Assembly (NCBI RefSeq): GCF_012844365.1 | Contig: NZ_CP051626.1 | Coordinates: 2,790,001-2,854,000 of the forward strand | From: Brevibacterium sp. 'Marine' | Lineage (GTDB): Bacteria; Actinomycetota; Actinomycetes; Actinomycetales; Brevibacteriaceae | Direction: 5' to 3' | DNA length: 64,000 nt | Shown: positions 1 through 9,042 of the stretch, piece after piece | How positions within the stretch are numbered: position 1 is the first letter of the stretch | Layout of the letters: each line of letters opens with the position of its first letter | Notes under the pieces: generated by a model | Seen by the model: the letters and a program-made list of their open reading frames with translations, nothing else | What the model was told of the DNA's origin: nothing | The model's database searches: none | Program-made: the position numbers and the translations under genes

Positions 1-1668
1 CGCTCGGCACTCATCGCCGCGACCCTCTCCCTCGGGCTCATCCTCACCGGGTGCAACGCCAACCCCGAGCTCAACGAAGACGGCGGAGAGTCCAATACCC
101 TCGGCGACACAACCAAGGGCGGGACTCTCAACATCTTCTCCGACGCCCCTGACCTGGACTTCGATCCGGGCAAGAGCCAGGGCCTGGCGATCACGTCCCT
201 GTCGTTCGTCCACCGCCGTCTGACCACCTGGGACATCCAGCCCGGGAAGCAGGCGAAAGTCGTGCCGGACCTCGCCACCGACACCGGAAAGTCCAGCGAC
301 GACGGAAAGACCTGGACCTTCACACTCAAGGACGGACTGAAGTACGAGGACGGCTCGGACATCACCTCGGCCGATATCAAGTACGGCATCGAACGCTCCT
401 TCTCCACCGAGCTCTCCGGCGGTCTCAGCTACCACAAGACCTTGCTGCAGGGCGGAGATGACTACACGGGCCCGTTCAAGGGCAAGGAACTCGACTCGGT
501 CGAAACCCCGGATGACACGACCATCGTCTTCCACCTCGACTCGGCCTTCGGCGACTTCCCGTGGATCGCTTCGATGCCGGCCTTCTCTCCCGTGCCCGAG
601 GACAAGGACGATCCCGGCAAGTACGGGCTCGACCCGATCGCCTCCGGACCGTACAAGGTCGAATCGAACAAGTCCGGCGCCGAGGCGGTGCTGACCCGCA
701 ACGACAATTGGGACGAGAAGACCGACCCGGTGCGCACCGCCGGTCCCGATGAGGTCGTGTTCAAGCTCGGCCAGGATGCTTCGGTGACCGCGCAGGCGCT
801 CATCTCCGATTCCGGGGATGCGAAGGACGGCTTCTCCGCCAGCTTCGTGCCCGCCGCCCAGCTCGCGCAGGTGCAGAATGACCCGAGCGCGAAGTCCCGC
901 CTCGTCACCTCCGGCCCCGGAGCCCTGTCCTACCTCGCGATGAACAACGACGCCAAGGGCCTCGACGACGTCAAGGTCCGCCAGGCGATCAACTACGCGG
1001 TGAATAAGGACACCTTCCGCATCGCCGCCGGCGGTGAGATCTCCGGCGATTTCGCCACAACACTCATCACTCCGGGCATTCCCGGACGTGAGGAGTACGA
1101 CCTGTACAAGGCCGACCCGAAGGGCGATGTGGCCAAGGCGAAGTCGCTGCTCAAGGAATCGGGTGCGAAGCTCGGCACGCTCAAGCTGCTCGTCGCCAAT
1201 GACGCCACCTCGGTCTCCGAGGCCCAGGCGATCCAGGAGGCTCTGGCCCGTGTCGACATCACGGTGACGATCAAGTCCGTCGACTCGAATACGTTCTCCG
1301 CCGACGCCACGGATGCGAAGGGCGATTTCGATCTCGCGCTGAGCTCGTGGCAGCCGGACTTCCCCTCGGCCAACGGCAATATCGCCCCGCTGTTCGACTC
1401 CTCGCAGATCGGCAACGGCAACTACAACATCTCGCACTACGACAACGACAAGGTCGATGCCCTCATCGAGCAGGCCACCGAGACCGTCGATCCGACCGAG
1501 GCGCAGAAGATCTGGGCCGAGGCCGACAAGACGATCATGGAGGACGCTCCGATCGTGCCGCTGACCTACAACAAGAACTCCTACCTGCACGGATCGAATG
1601 TGGAGAATTTCGTCATCGGCGACTTCCCTGCCTACCCGGTCTACTTCAAGGCCTCGCTGAAGGGCTGA
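1..1668 (+). CDS. ABC importer substrate-binding lipoprotein (oligopeptide/nickel type), 5' end cut by window edge
   Basis: Solute receptor of a peptide/nickel-class (SBP_bac_5) ABC importer, anchored by lipid to the outer face of the membrane. The frame is open from base 1. The visible protein begins inside a signal peptide with a hydrophobic run that ends in the lipobox LTGC, the Cys being visible residue 18, so only the first codons are missing. 555 residues are visible, ending in TGA, with typical family segments such as GLKYEDGSDITSADIKYGIE. Only three bases separate it from the following double ATPase gene, so the two are almost certainly cotranscribed. The permease genes this class needs are not in the window and presumably lie upstream. 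The ligand cannot be read from sequence. Confidence 0.9.
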   Translation, partial: RSALIAATLSLGLILTGCNANPELNEDGGESNTLGDTTKGGTLNIFSDAPDLDFDPGKSQGLAITSLSFVHRRLTTWDIQPGKQAKVVPDLATDTGKSSDDGKTWTFTLKDGLKYEDGSDITSADIKYGIERSFSTELSGGLSYHKTLLQGGDDYTGPFKGKELDSVETPDDTTIVFHLDSAFGDFPWIASMPAFSPVPEDKDDPGKYGLDPIASGPYKVESNKSGAEAVLTRNDNWDEKTDPVRTAGPDEVVFKLGQDASVTAQALISDSGDAKDGFSASFVPAAQLAQVQNDPSAKSRLVTSGPGALSYLAMNNDAKGLDDVKVRQAINYAVNKDTFRIAAGGEISGDFATTLITPGIPGREEYDLYKADPKGDVAKAKSLLKESGAKLGTLKLLVANDATSVSEAQAIQEALARVDITVTIKSVDSNTFSADATDAKGDFDLALSSWQPDFPSANGNIAPLFDSSQIGNGNYNISHYDNDKVDALIEQATETVDPTEAQKIWAEADKTIMEDAPIVPLTYNKNSYLHGSNVENFVIGDFPAYPVYFKASLKG

Positions 1669-1671
1669 TCC

Positions 1672-3387
1672 ATGGCTGCCGATCCGCAACTCTCCCCCGC
1701 CGAGGCGGCCCTGTCCTACCGTGGGCATTCCGTATCCTTCGGCGACCGTGTGATCACCCGGGATGTGTCCTTCGACCTCGTGCCGGGACGGATCCTGGCC
1801 CTCGTCGGCGAGTCCGGATCCGGCAAGTCCGTGACCGCGCTGGCCGCGCTCGGGCTGGCCGGGGCGGCCGAACAGACCGGTTCCGTACGACTTGCCAGGA
1901 CCGGGTCGGAGGGGATCGACCTGGTGGGAATCGATGCGGACCGGCTGCGCTCCGTGCGCGGTGCGGAGATCGGGATCGTGTTCCAGGAGCCGATGAGCGC
2001 GTTCAATCCGATGTTCCGCCTCGGCCATCAGATCGCCGAGGCGGTCCGCGCTCACCGTCCCCACGCGGGCTCCTCGACGGGTGGAGCGACACCCGCTGCG
2101 GGAGATTCCGTCACCGACCGCGTGCGCGCCCAACTGGCCAAGGTCGGACTCGACGACCCGGAGCGGGTCATGAGGGCTTATCCGCACGAACTCTCCGGCG
2201 GTCAGCTGCAGCGAGCGATGATCGCCCTGGCCACGATCAATGCACCGCGCGTGCTCATCGCCGACGAACCGACCACGGCCCTCGACGTCACAGTGCAGAC
2301 GGGCATCCTCGACCTGCTGCGCCGGCAGGCCAGCGAGGAAGGGCAGGCCGTCCTGCTCATCACCCACGATATGGGCGTCGTCGCCGACATCGCCGACGAA
2401 GTGGCCGTGATGAAGGACGGACGGATCGTCGAGACCGGTGAGGTGCGCAGGCTCTTCTCCGCCCCGCGGGAGGAGTACACGAAGCAGCTCCTCGCCGCTG
2501 TCCCCCGTCTCGGCGCCGCTGCTCTGACCGACCGTGAGTCGGCACCGAGCGGACAGACGCCGTCCGTAACAGGGCCTGCCCCGCTTGCCGCGGAACTCCG
2601 CTCCGCGAGCGTCGTGCACCGGACCTCGGCCGGACCGTTCACTGCTGTCGATGACATCGACCTGCAGATCCCGGCGGGTTCGATCACGGGACTCGTCGGC
2701 GAATCCGGGTCGGGCAAGTCGACGATCGCCACCGTCCTCACCGGCGGGCAGAAGCTGACGACCGGTCGGGCCTTCGTCGACGGTCAACGGGTGAGCACTC
2801 GCCCGAACCGACGGCAGCGCCGGCGTCGAGCCGATATCGGCGTGGTCTTCCAAGATCCGCGGGGCTCGCTCAACCCGCGGCGGACGGTCGGAGCGCAGAT
2901 CGCCGAACCGCTGCGCGTCCACCGCAGCCTCGACCACGCGCAGATCAGGTCACGAGTGGCCGGACTCCTCGATGACGTCCAGCTGCCGGCGGACTTCGCC
3001 TCCCGCTATCCGCACGAACTCTCCGGCGGACAGCGACAGCGCGTGGCCATCGCTCGTGCCCTGTCCTTGGAGCCGAAGCTGCTCATCGCCGATGAACCGA
3101 CCTCGGCCCTCGACGTCTCCGTCCAACGCGGCGTGCTGCGGCTGCTTGCCGAACTCCACGACGCCCACGAGTTCGCGTGCCTGTTCATCAGCCACGACCT
3201 CGCGGTCATCGAACAGCTCGCCTCCACTGTCGTCGTGCTCCGGGACGGTCACATCGTCGAACAGGGCTCTGCCTCCCAGGTGCTCACGCGCCCTCAGCAG
3301 AGCTACACTCGCGAACTCATCGACTCCGCACCGGTCCCCGACCCGGAGATCCAGGCCGCCAGACGTGCGGCCCGACTGGCCGCATAG
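1672..3387 (+). CDS. ABC transporter ATP-binding protein with two fused ATPase domains (DppD-DppF type)
   Basis: Cytoplasmic ATPase of the same peptide-type importer, with both nucleotide-binding domains in one 571-residue chain. The first has a Walker A GESGSGKS at residues 46-53, the signature ELSGGQLQR and Walker B LIADEPTTALD. The second repeats the set with GESGSGKS, ELSGGQRQR and LIADEPTSALD. DppD/DppF-like halves are often separate genes; fused versions are common in actinobacteria. It starts with ATG four bases after the receptor's stop codon and ends with TAG. A 20-bp unit containing that TAG is duplicated immediately downstream (3373-3409). The gene ends just before a hairpin that is now split by an IS30-family element, so its natural terminator has been separated into two distant arms. 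Confidence 0.93.
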   Translation: MAADPQLSPAEAALSYRGHSVSFGDRVITRDVSFDLVPGRILALVGESGSGKSVTALAALGLAGAAEQTGSVRLARTGSEGIDLVGIDADRLRSVRGAEIGIVFQEPMSAFNPMFRLGHQIAEAVRAHRPHAGSSTGGATPAAGDSVTDRVRAQLAKVGLDDPERVMRAYPHELSGGQLQRAMIALATINAPRVLIADEPTTALDVTVQTGILDLLRRQASEEGQAVLLITHDMGVVADIADEVAVMKDGRIVETGEVRRLFSAPREEYTKQLLAAVPRLGAAALTDRESAPSGQTPSVTGPAPLAAELRSASVVHRTSAGPFTAVDDIDLQIPAGSITGLVGESGSGKSTIATVLTGGQKLTTGRAFVDGQRVSTRPNRRQRRRRADIGVVFQDPRGSLNPRRTVGAQIAEPLRVHRSLDHAQIRSRVAGLLDDVQLPADFASRYPHELSGGQRQRVAIARALSLEPKLLIADEPTSALDVSVQRGVLRLLAELHDAHEFACLFISHDLAVIEQLASTVVVLRDGHIVEQGSASQVLTRPQQSYTRELIDSAPVPDPEIQAARRAARLAA

Positions 3388-3409
3388 GGTCTCGACTGGC
3401 CGCATAGGG
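3373..3409 (+). repeat. Tandem duplication of the gene 3' end including the stop codon (period 20)
   Basis: Bases 3373-3389 and 3393-3409 are identical over 17 positions (CGACTGGCCGCATAGGG), a 20-bp period. The true stop TAG (3385-3387) recurs at 3405-3407, out of frame. It is one of nine such 3'-end duplications in the window. Confidence 0.85.
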
Positions 3410-3479
3410 CACGGCCGCCTCGGCGAGGTCGGACGACAACGATCGGGCCCATCTCCCGGAATCTGCCGGCATGGATGCG

Positions 3480-3496
3480 AAGGAGCCCCGGACACC
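3480..3496. repeat. Left arm of a 17-bp bidirectional terminator hairpin split by IS insertion
   Basis: AAGGAGCCCCGGACACC at 3480-3496 is the exact reverse complement of 4966-4982. Between convergent genes (ABC ATPase and ilvC) this would form a strong hairpin serving both strands, but the arms are now about 1.47 kb apart with the insertion element between them. Confidence 0.85.
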
Positions 3497-3512
3497 TCGT
3501 GGCAGTTTCTAG

Positions 3513-4950
3513 GGGTCCTCGCAACACCTGATGGTTAAGACATCATCAGTAAATCACGAAGACGCTCGGCTGGGGTATCCCAGTCGAGCGTCTTGCGTGG
3601 ACGACCATTGAGCTCTTGAGCGACGTGCTCAAGGTCTTCAGGCCCGTACGGCCGCAGGTCCGTGCTCTTCGGGAAGTACTGGCGCAGAAGCCCGTTTGTG
3701 TTCTCGTTGCTGCCCCGCTGCCAGGGTGAGTGCGGATCACAGAAATAGACCGGAACCCCAGTCGCGATGCTGAACTGCTTATGCGCTGCCATCTCGGTGC
3801 CCTGGTCCCAGGTCAGTGACCCCCGCAGATGCTCTGGCAGCGTACCGATCAACCCGGTGAGCACGTCACGGACTTCCCCGGCGGTGTGCCCGCCGGGTAG
3901 ATGCCCCAGGAGCACGTATCGAGTCGTTCGCTCCACCAGCGTCACGATCGCCGAAGCACTGCCTGGCCCGACGATCAGATCGCCTTCCCAATGGCCAGGC
4001 ACCGCGCGGTCCTCGATCTCGGGCGGCCGCTCCGAAATCATCACCATCTCGTCGATGAATCTGGGCGTGCGCTGGCCGGGATGCTTGCGCGGCTTCCGGC
4101 GTGTCCTCCCGGTCCGCAGTGCCTCCGCGACCTCGCGCTTGAGCCCACCGCGGGCCTGGATGTACAACGCCTGATAGATCGTCTCCGGGCTCACTCTCAT
4201 ACTCTCGTCGTCGGGAAATTCCTTCCTTAGAGTGTGGCTGATCTGCTCCGGCGACCACCGTACCGACAGCTTCTCCTGCACGTACTCCCGCAACGACACG
4301 TGGGTGACGAGCTTCGAGGACTTCGGCCTGGACCTCGACGCTGCCCAGGCACGATGGGCGACGTAGGGCTGATAGCGGCCTTCCTCAGAACGAGCATCGA
4401 GCTCACGCTTGATCGTCGAGGCAGGTCTTCCCAGCACGCGACCGATCGCGCGCAGACTCATGCCACTGCGATACAGGTCAGCGATCGTCTCCCGCTCCTC
4501 GAGCGAGAGATACCGGGGATGGAGCACGGCCTCCACCGCCGGCAGGGCGGGAACTTCTACCTGCATAGTCATACCGGTGTTGTAATCGATTACGGTGCCA
4601 TCGGGATAGATACGCGAGTTACTCACATGCCGGACACCCTGGTCCCAGTCCCGCGCTGAGCGCACGTTGACGCCAACTCTGGCCGCTGCTTCTGATTGCG
4701 ACATGCCATCGGCGCGTAATTGCATGTACTCAGACTTACGAGGGTGAGGACCGTTTCCCCTGACCCCACGTCCACGGATCCCGACCCGCCGTGCCCACCC
4801 GTACGCGGTGTTCCGGTTGACACCGACCTCGCGAGCGGCGGCTGAGATCCCGATGTCCGAACGCCTCAGCGTCTCGAGAAACTTCTCTTTCAACTCATTG
4901 AACGACACGATCCCCGCAACTCCTTGAAGTTCAAGGTGTTGCGGGGATCG
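3513..4950 (-). mobile_element. IS30-family insertion sequence, intact, about 1.44 kb
   Basis: The element carries one full-length transposase gene reading on the minus strand. Its ends are imperfect inverted repeats: the first 17 bases at 3513 match the reverse complement of those ending at 4950 in 14 positions, sharing the core CGCAACACCT. CTAG sits directly outside both ends (3509-3512 and 4951-4954), fitting a 4-bp target duplication or a palindromic target. Removing the element and one CTAG restores a continuous hairpin with a 17-bp perfect stem, so this is a clean insertion. IS30 relatives are known to favour palindromic targets. Intact ends and gene suggest a recent arrival. Confidence 0.9.
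3535..4908 (-). CDS. IS30-family transposase
   Basis: DDE transposase of 457 residues that cuts and joins the element's ends. The N-terminal third has helix-turn-helix-like segments, including the family's typical LSLEERETIADLYRSGMSLR region near residue 145, which reads like a terminal-repeat-binding domain. The catalytic part has the expected acidic residues in GHWEGDLIVG, LTWDQGTEMA and the SNENTNGLLRQYFP block with the final Glu. It is longer than classical IS30 transposase (about 380 residues) because of an extra N-terminal segment, as in other actinobacterial members. The ATG lies about 40 bases inside the element's end. No frameshift or internal stop is seen, so it is probably active. 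Confidence 0.95.
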   Translation of the reverse strand: MSFNELKEKFLETLRRSDIGISAAAREVGVNRNTAYGWARRVGIRGRGVRGNGPHPRKSEYMQLRADGMSQSEAAARVGVNVRSARDWDQGVRHVSNSRIYPDGTVIDYNTGMTMQVEVPALPAVEAVLHPRYLSLEERETIADLYRSGMSLRAIGRVLGRPASTIKRELDARSEEGRYQPYVAHRAWAASRSRPKSSKLVTHVSLREYVQEKLSVRWSPEQISHTLRKEFPDDESMRVSPETIYQALYIQARGGLKREVAEALRTGRTRRKPRKHPGQRTPRFIDEMVMISERPPEIEDRAVPGHWEGDLIVGPGSASAIVTLVERTTRYVLLGHLPGGHTAGEVRDVLTGLIGTLPEHLRGSLTWDQGTEMAAHKQFSIATGVPVYFCDPHSPWQRGSNENTNGLLRQYFPKSTDLRPYGPEDLEHVAQELNGRPRKTLDWDTPAERLRDLLMMS

Positions 4951-4965
4951 CTAGAACCCGCCCGT

Positions 4966-4982
4966 GGTGTCCGGGGCTCCTT
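4966..4982. repeat. Right arm of the terminator hairpin split by the IS
   Basis: GGTGTCCGGGGCTCCTT at 4966-4982 pairs perfectly with 3480-3496. For minus-strand transcripts leaving ilvC, only this arm is now reached before the IS, so the original ilvC terminator is broken unless the IS supplies another. Confidence 0.85.
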
Positions 4983-5048
4983 CTTCGCACCTCTGCCCTG
5001 TGCGGAGCCTGCGGCGGAGGAATCGGGAGGTCCGCCTCGGCGAAGGGA

Positions 5049-6098
<1,050 letters not shown>

Positions 6099-6186
6099 TT
6101 ACGGGGTGATGTCCCCATTGTTTCACAGTTCGGTATTGCTGCTCACGTTTTGAGATGAGCGGGGTTCCACAAGTTGGAACGCGAAA

Positions 6187-6216
6187 TCAGCTGCGCGGTG
6201 TTCGTCAGCTGCGCAG
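6187..6216 (-). repeat. In-frame tandem duplication of the ilvN 3' end (period 18)
   Basis: TCAGCTGCGC occurs at 6187 and again at 6205 (plus-strand writing), where it encodes the last codons and stop of ilvN. The period of 18 keeps frame, so a second in-frame TGA follows six codons after the first. Confidence 0.75.
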
Positions 6217-6720
6217 GGCACGGTCGGTGATCGACTTCGCCCCGCGGCCGATGGCCACGGTTCCCGACTGCACGATCTCCTTGATCCCGAAGGGCTCGAG
6301 GACCTCGCGCAGCGCTTCGACCTTGCCGAGCTCACCGGTGGCTTCGATGCTCACGGAATCGGGTCCGACGTCGACGATCTTCGCTCGGAACATCTCCACC
6401 GCCGAGGCGACCTGCGGCCGTGTCGCCGCATTCGCCTTGACCTTGTAGATGATGTGCGCACGACGCACCGAGGACTCGGGTTCGAGCTCGACGATCTTGA
6501 TGACGTTGACGAGCTTGTTCAGCTGCTTCGTCACCTGCTCCAGGGGAACATCGTTGACGTCGACGACCACGGTGATCCGCGAGAGCTCTTCGTGCTCGGT
6601 GACGCCGACGGCGAGGCTGTGGATGTTGAAGCCGCGGCGGGCGATGAGCCCGGTGAACCGGGTGAGCACGCCGGGCTTGTTCTCGACCAGGACAGAGAGT
6701 GTGTGCCGGCTGTTGTTCAT
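6205..6720 (-). CDS. ilvN: Acetolactate synthase small (regulatory) subunit
   Basis: Regulatory partner of IlvB that gives valine feedback control and raises activity. The 171-residue protein has an N-terminal ACT domain ([20 protein letters not shown]) and the conserved ALS small-subunit C-terminal domain. Its ATG overlaps the ilvB stop as ATGA, indicating translational coupling and a balanced subunit ratio. It is the middle gene of ilvBNC. The 3' end is unusual: the sequence around its TGA is duplicated in frame (see 6187-6216), giving back-to-back stop codons six codons apart. A small inverted repeat (GTTCC/GGAAC, about 6165-6181) lies between it and ilvC. Confidence 0.97.
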   Translation of the reverse strand: MNNSRHTLSVLVENKPGVLTRFTGLIARRGFNIHSLAVGVTEHEELSRITVVVDVNDVPLEQVTKQLNKLVNVIKIVELEPESSVRRAHIIYKVKANAATRPQVASAVEMFRAKIVDVGPDSVSIEATGELGKVEALREVLEPFGIKEIVQSGTVAIGRGAKSITDRALRS

Positions 6721-8651
6721 TCCAGGCCTCCTTCGATCTGAGCCACGGAACGCACCGTGCCGTCTTCGTTCGCTGCGGCCTCGGCGATCGCGGCCTCGGC
6801 TTCCTCTTCGCCCTCTCCGTCGAACTCGGGACGGATGCCGCGGGCGTACTCGATCTCATCGTTCGACACGCCTGCCGCGACCATCGGCCACACCATCGCA
6901 TCCGGTGGGACCGTGAAGTCGAGGACGACCGGCCGGTCGTTGATCGACAGCGCCTTCTCGATCGCGGCATCGACATCCTCGTTGCGGTCCACGCGGATCG
7001 CCTCACAGCCGTAGGCTTCGGCCAGTTTGGCGAAGTCGGGGATGCGGATCGTCTCGTGGCCGGTGTTGAGGTCGGTGTTCGAGTAGCGGCCGTCGTAGAA
7101 CAGGGTCTGCCACTGGCGAACCATGCCCAGCGACGAGTTGTTGATGATCGCAACCTTGATCGGGATGTTGTTGAGCGCGCAGGTGGCCAGTTCCTGATTC
7201 GTCATCTGGAAGCAGCCGTCTCCGTCGATCGCCCACACCACACGGTCGGGCTGGCTGACCTTCGCACCCATGGCCGCGGGCACGGAATAGCCCATGGTGC
7301 CGAGTCCGCCGGAGTTCAGCCAGGACTTGGGGCGCTCGAATTCGACGAACTGAGCCGCCCACATCTGGTGCTGTCCCACTCCTGCGGCATAGACCGCCTC
7401 GGGGCCGGTGAGCGCGGAGATCCGGGAGATGACGTACTGCGGATCGCACAGTTCGCCGTGCGTCTCGTAGCCGAGCGGATAGGTCTGCTTGAGACGGTTG
7501 AGGAAGCGCCACCACGGTTCGCGCTGACGCTCCAGGGCCTTGGGGAACTTGCTGCGCATCTCTGCGAGCATCTCGGAGAGCACCTCGCGGGCATCGCCGA
7601 CGATGGCCACATCGACCTCGCGGTTCTTGCCGATCTCGGCCGGGTCGATATCGGCGTGGATGACCTGGGCGTTCGGGGCGAACGAGTCGAGCTTTCCGGT
7701 CACGCGGTCGTCGAAGCGGGCGCCGATCGCGATGAGCAGATCGGCCTTCTGGAACGCGGTGACGGCCGGCACGCTGCCGTGCATTCCGGGCATGCCCAGG
7801 TGCAGCTGATGCGAGTCGGGGAAGGCGCCGCGCGCCATGAGCGTGGTGACCACGGGGATGTTCGTGGCCTCGGCCAGGCGCAGCAACTCCTTCTCCGCCT
7901 CCGAGCGGATGACTCCGCCGCCGATGTAGAACACGGGGCGCTGAGCCTCGGACATCAGGCGCGCGGCCTCGCGGATCTGCTTGGCGTGCGGCTTGAGGAT
8001 CGGACGGTATCCCGGCAGCACCGGCTCCTCGGGCCAGACGAACGGAGCCGTGCCGGTCTGCGCATCCTTGGTGATGTCGACGAGCACGGGGCCGGGACGG
8101 CCGGTGGTCGCGATGTGGTGGGCGTTGACGAGCGCCGCCGGAATGTCCTCGGCGCGAGTGACGAGGAAGCTGTGCTTGGTCACCGGCATCGTCATGCCGA
8201 CGATGTCGGCTTCCTGGAAGGCGTCGGTGCCGAGCAGCGACGAAGCCTGCTGACCGGTGATCGCGAGCATCGGCACGGAGTCCATGTGCGCATCGGCCAG
8301 GGCCGTGATGAGGTTCGTCGCGCCGGGGCCGGAGGTGGCGATGCACACGCCGAGCTTGCCCGATGCCGCCGCATAGCCTTCGGCCGCATGGCCGGCGCCC
8401 TGCTCATGGCGGACGAGGATGTGCCGGATCTTCTCCGTCTCGAACAGCGGGTCATAGGTGGGAAGGATGGTGCCGCCGGGAAGCCCGAATACCGTGTCGA
8501 CCTCGAGCTTCTCGAGGCTGCGGACGATCGCCTGCGCGCCGGTCAGGACCTCCGGGCCGGTGTTGCGGCGAATGCTGGACGGTGTGGCTGTGACCGGCGC
8601 GGACGCGGCTTGAGTGCCCGTGTCCTTCGCGGTCGAGGGCTTGGCTGCCAT
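6717..8651 (-). CDS. ilvB: Acetolactate synthase large (catalytic) subunit
   Basis: Thiamine-diphosphate enzyme condensing two pyruvates, or pyruvate with 2-oxobutyrate, in the first common step of branched-chain amino acid synthesis. The 644-residue chain has the N-terminal PYR domain with catalytic Glu83 ([17 protein letters not shown]), a central FAD-type domain, and the C-terminal TPP motif beginning [10 protein letters not shown] and running to [12 protein letters not shown]. The first ~35 residues are a polar extension. ATG follows GGAAGGA by ten bases. It is the first structural gene of ilvBNC and is preceded by a leader peptide and intrinsic terminator, so its transcription should depend on charged Leu, Val and Ile tRNAs. 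Confidence 0.97.
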   Translation of the reverse strand: MAAKPSTAKDTGTQAASAPVTATPSSIRRNTGPEVLTGAQAIVRSLEKLEVDTVFGLPGGTILPTYDPLFETEKIRHILVRHEQGAGHAAEGYAAASGKLGVCIATSGPGATNLITALADAHMDSVPMLAITGQQASSLLGTDAFQEADIVGMTMPVTKHSFLVTRAEDIPAALVNAHHIATTGRPGPVLVDITKDAQTGTAPFVWPEEPVLPGYRPILKPHAKQIREAARLMSEAQRPVFYIGGGVIRSEAEKELLRLAEATNIPVVTTLMARGAFPDSHQLHLGMPGMHGSVPAVTAFQKADLLIAIGARFDDRVTGKLDSFAPNAQVIHADIDPAEIGKNREVDVAIVGDAREVLSEMLAEMRSKFPKALERQREPWWRFLNRLKQTYPLGYETHGELCDPQYVISRISALTGPEAVYAAGVGQHQMWAAQFVEFERPKSWLNSGGLGTMGYSVPAAMGAKVSQPDRVVWAIDGDGCFQMTNQELATCALNNIPIKVAIINNSSLGMVRQWQTLFYDGRYSNTDLNTGHETIRIPDFAKLAEAYGCEAIRVDRNEDVDAAIEKALSINDRPVVLDFTVPPDAMVWPMVAAGVSNDEIEYARGIRPEFDGEGEEEAEAAIAEAAANEDGTVRSVAQIEGGLE

Positions 8652-8692
8652 CGATTCCTATCCTTCCTAGGTTTCCTTCTCATCTCCGCATG

Positions 8693-8721
8693 AAAAAAGC
8701 CCCTCCGGATTCGGTAGGGGC
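8693..8721 (-). terminator. Attenuator terminator of ilvBNC
   Basis: On the minus strand GCCCCT-A-CCG-AATC-CGG-AGGGGC forms a stem of 6 + 3 bp with a one-base bulge, followed at once by six T residues: a textbook intrinsic terminator 41 bases before ilvB. The 9-mer GCGCGCGGA inside the leader ORF (8757-8765) pairs perfectly with TCCGCGCGC (8720-8728), which overlaps the base of this stem by two bases, so the two folds compete as antiterminator and terminator. Confidence 0.9.
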
Positions 8722-8746
8722 GCGCGGAACGTGTCGTCTCGACAGG

Positions 8747-8797
8747 CTACGGAAGATCCGCGCGCTGGTGAATAACGACGACAAGAAGGTGAGTCAT
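8747..8797 (-). CDS. ilvBNC leader peptide (16 residues)
   Basis: A 16-codon ORF reads MTHLLVVVIHQRADLP and stops with TAG. Six consecutive residues (LLVVVI) are the three branched-chain amino acids that the operon makes, the classic design of an attenuation sensor. If Leu, Val or Ile tRNAs are uncharged, a ribosome stalls on these codons and leaves the downstream GCGCGCGGA segment free to form the antiterminator. The -10-like AACTAT ends six bases before the ATG, so the transcript probably starts at the ATG with no ribosome-binding site. From memory, the Corynebacterium glutamicum ilvB leader works the same way and has a similar LVVV core. Confidence 0.9.
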   Translation of the reverse strand: MTHLLVVVIHQRADLP

Positions 8798-8803
8798 GCC
8801 TCA

Positions 8804-8833
8804 ATAGTTCCCCGCAGCACTCGAGGGTGTCAA
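8804..8833 (-). promoter_or_regulatory. Probable ilvBNC promoter
   Basis: On the minus strand a perfect -35 TTGACA (8828-8833) is followed after 18 bases by AACTAT (8804-8809), a weak -10. Six bases further is the leader-peptide ATG, which would place the transcription start on or next to that ATG. Confidence 0.6.
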
Positions 8834-9028
8834 ACCTCGTCATCGTTCGTCCCAACATTCAAGACTGAAAATGGTTGACATGCGAGATTCGCCGAGGCGG
8901 CGCTGCATCGACACCTCCCCACCGGCCGTCGGTCGGCCAGCGATGTTCAGCGCACCCGGTGATATTCAGCGCACAGAGAAACGGGAAGTCCGTTTGCCGG
9001 ATTCGTGGAATAGGTCACAGTCTGCGAC

Positions 9029-9034
9029 TAGGCT
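9029..9034 (+). promoter_or_regulatory. -10 box TAGGCT for a leaderless exporter mRNA
   Basis: TAGGCT at 9029-9034 is followed by eight bases and then GTG at 9043. This spacing puts the transcription start on the start codon. The same TAGGCT-to-GTG arrangement occurs at 20061-20075. No clear -35 box is seen. It favours the GTG at 9043 over an ATG far upstream in the same frame. Confidence 0.5.
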
Positions 9035-9042
9035 GGATTCTC

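Noticed and set aside
6699..8693. A 664-codon plus-strand frame opposite ilvB
   Set aside because: Antisense shadow of ilvB; the ilvB protein is unmistakable and the shadow has no recognisable domain or start signal.
8652..8880. A T-box riboswitch before ilvB
   Set aside because: No T-box motif (AGGGTGGNACCGCG) or specifier stem is seen; the leader peptide plus terminator explains the region.
8875..9042. Upstream extension of exporter subunit A to the ATG-like start at 8875
   Set aside because: The extra 56 codons show no membrane or family features, contain a copy of the dispersed repeat and lie upstream of a TAGGCT -10 box placed at leaderless distance before GTG 9043.
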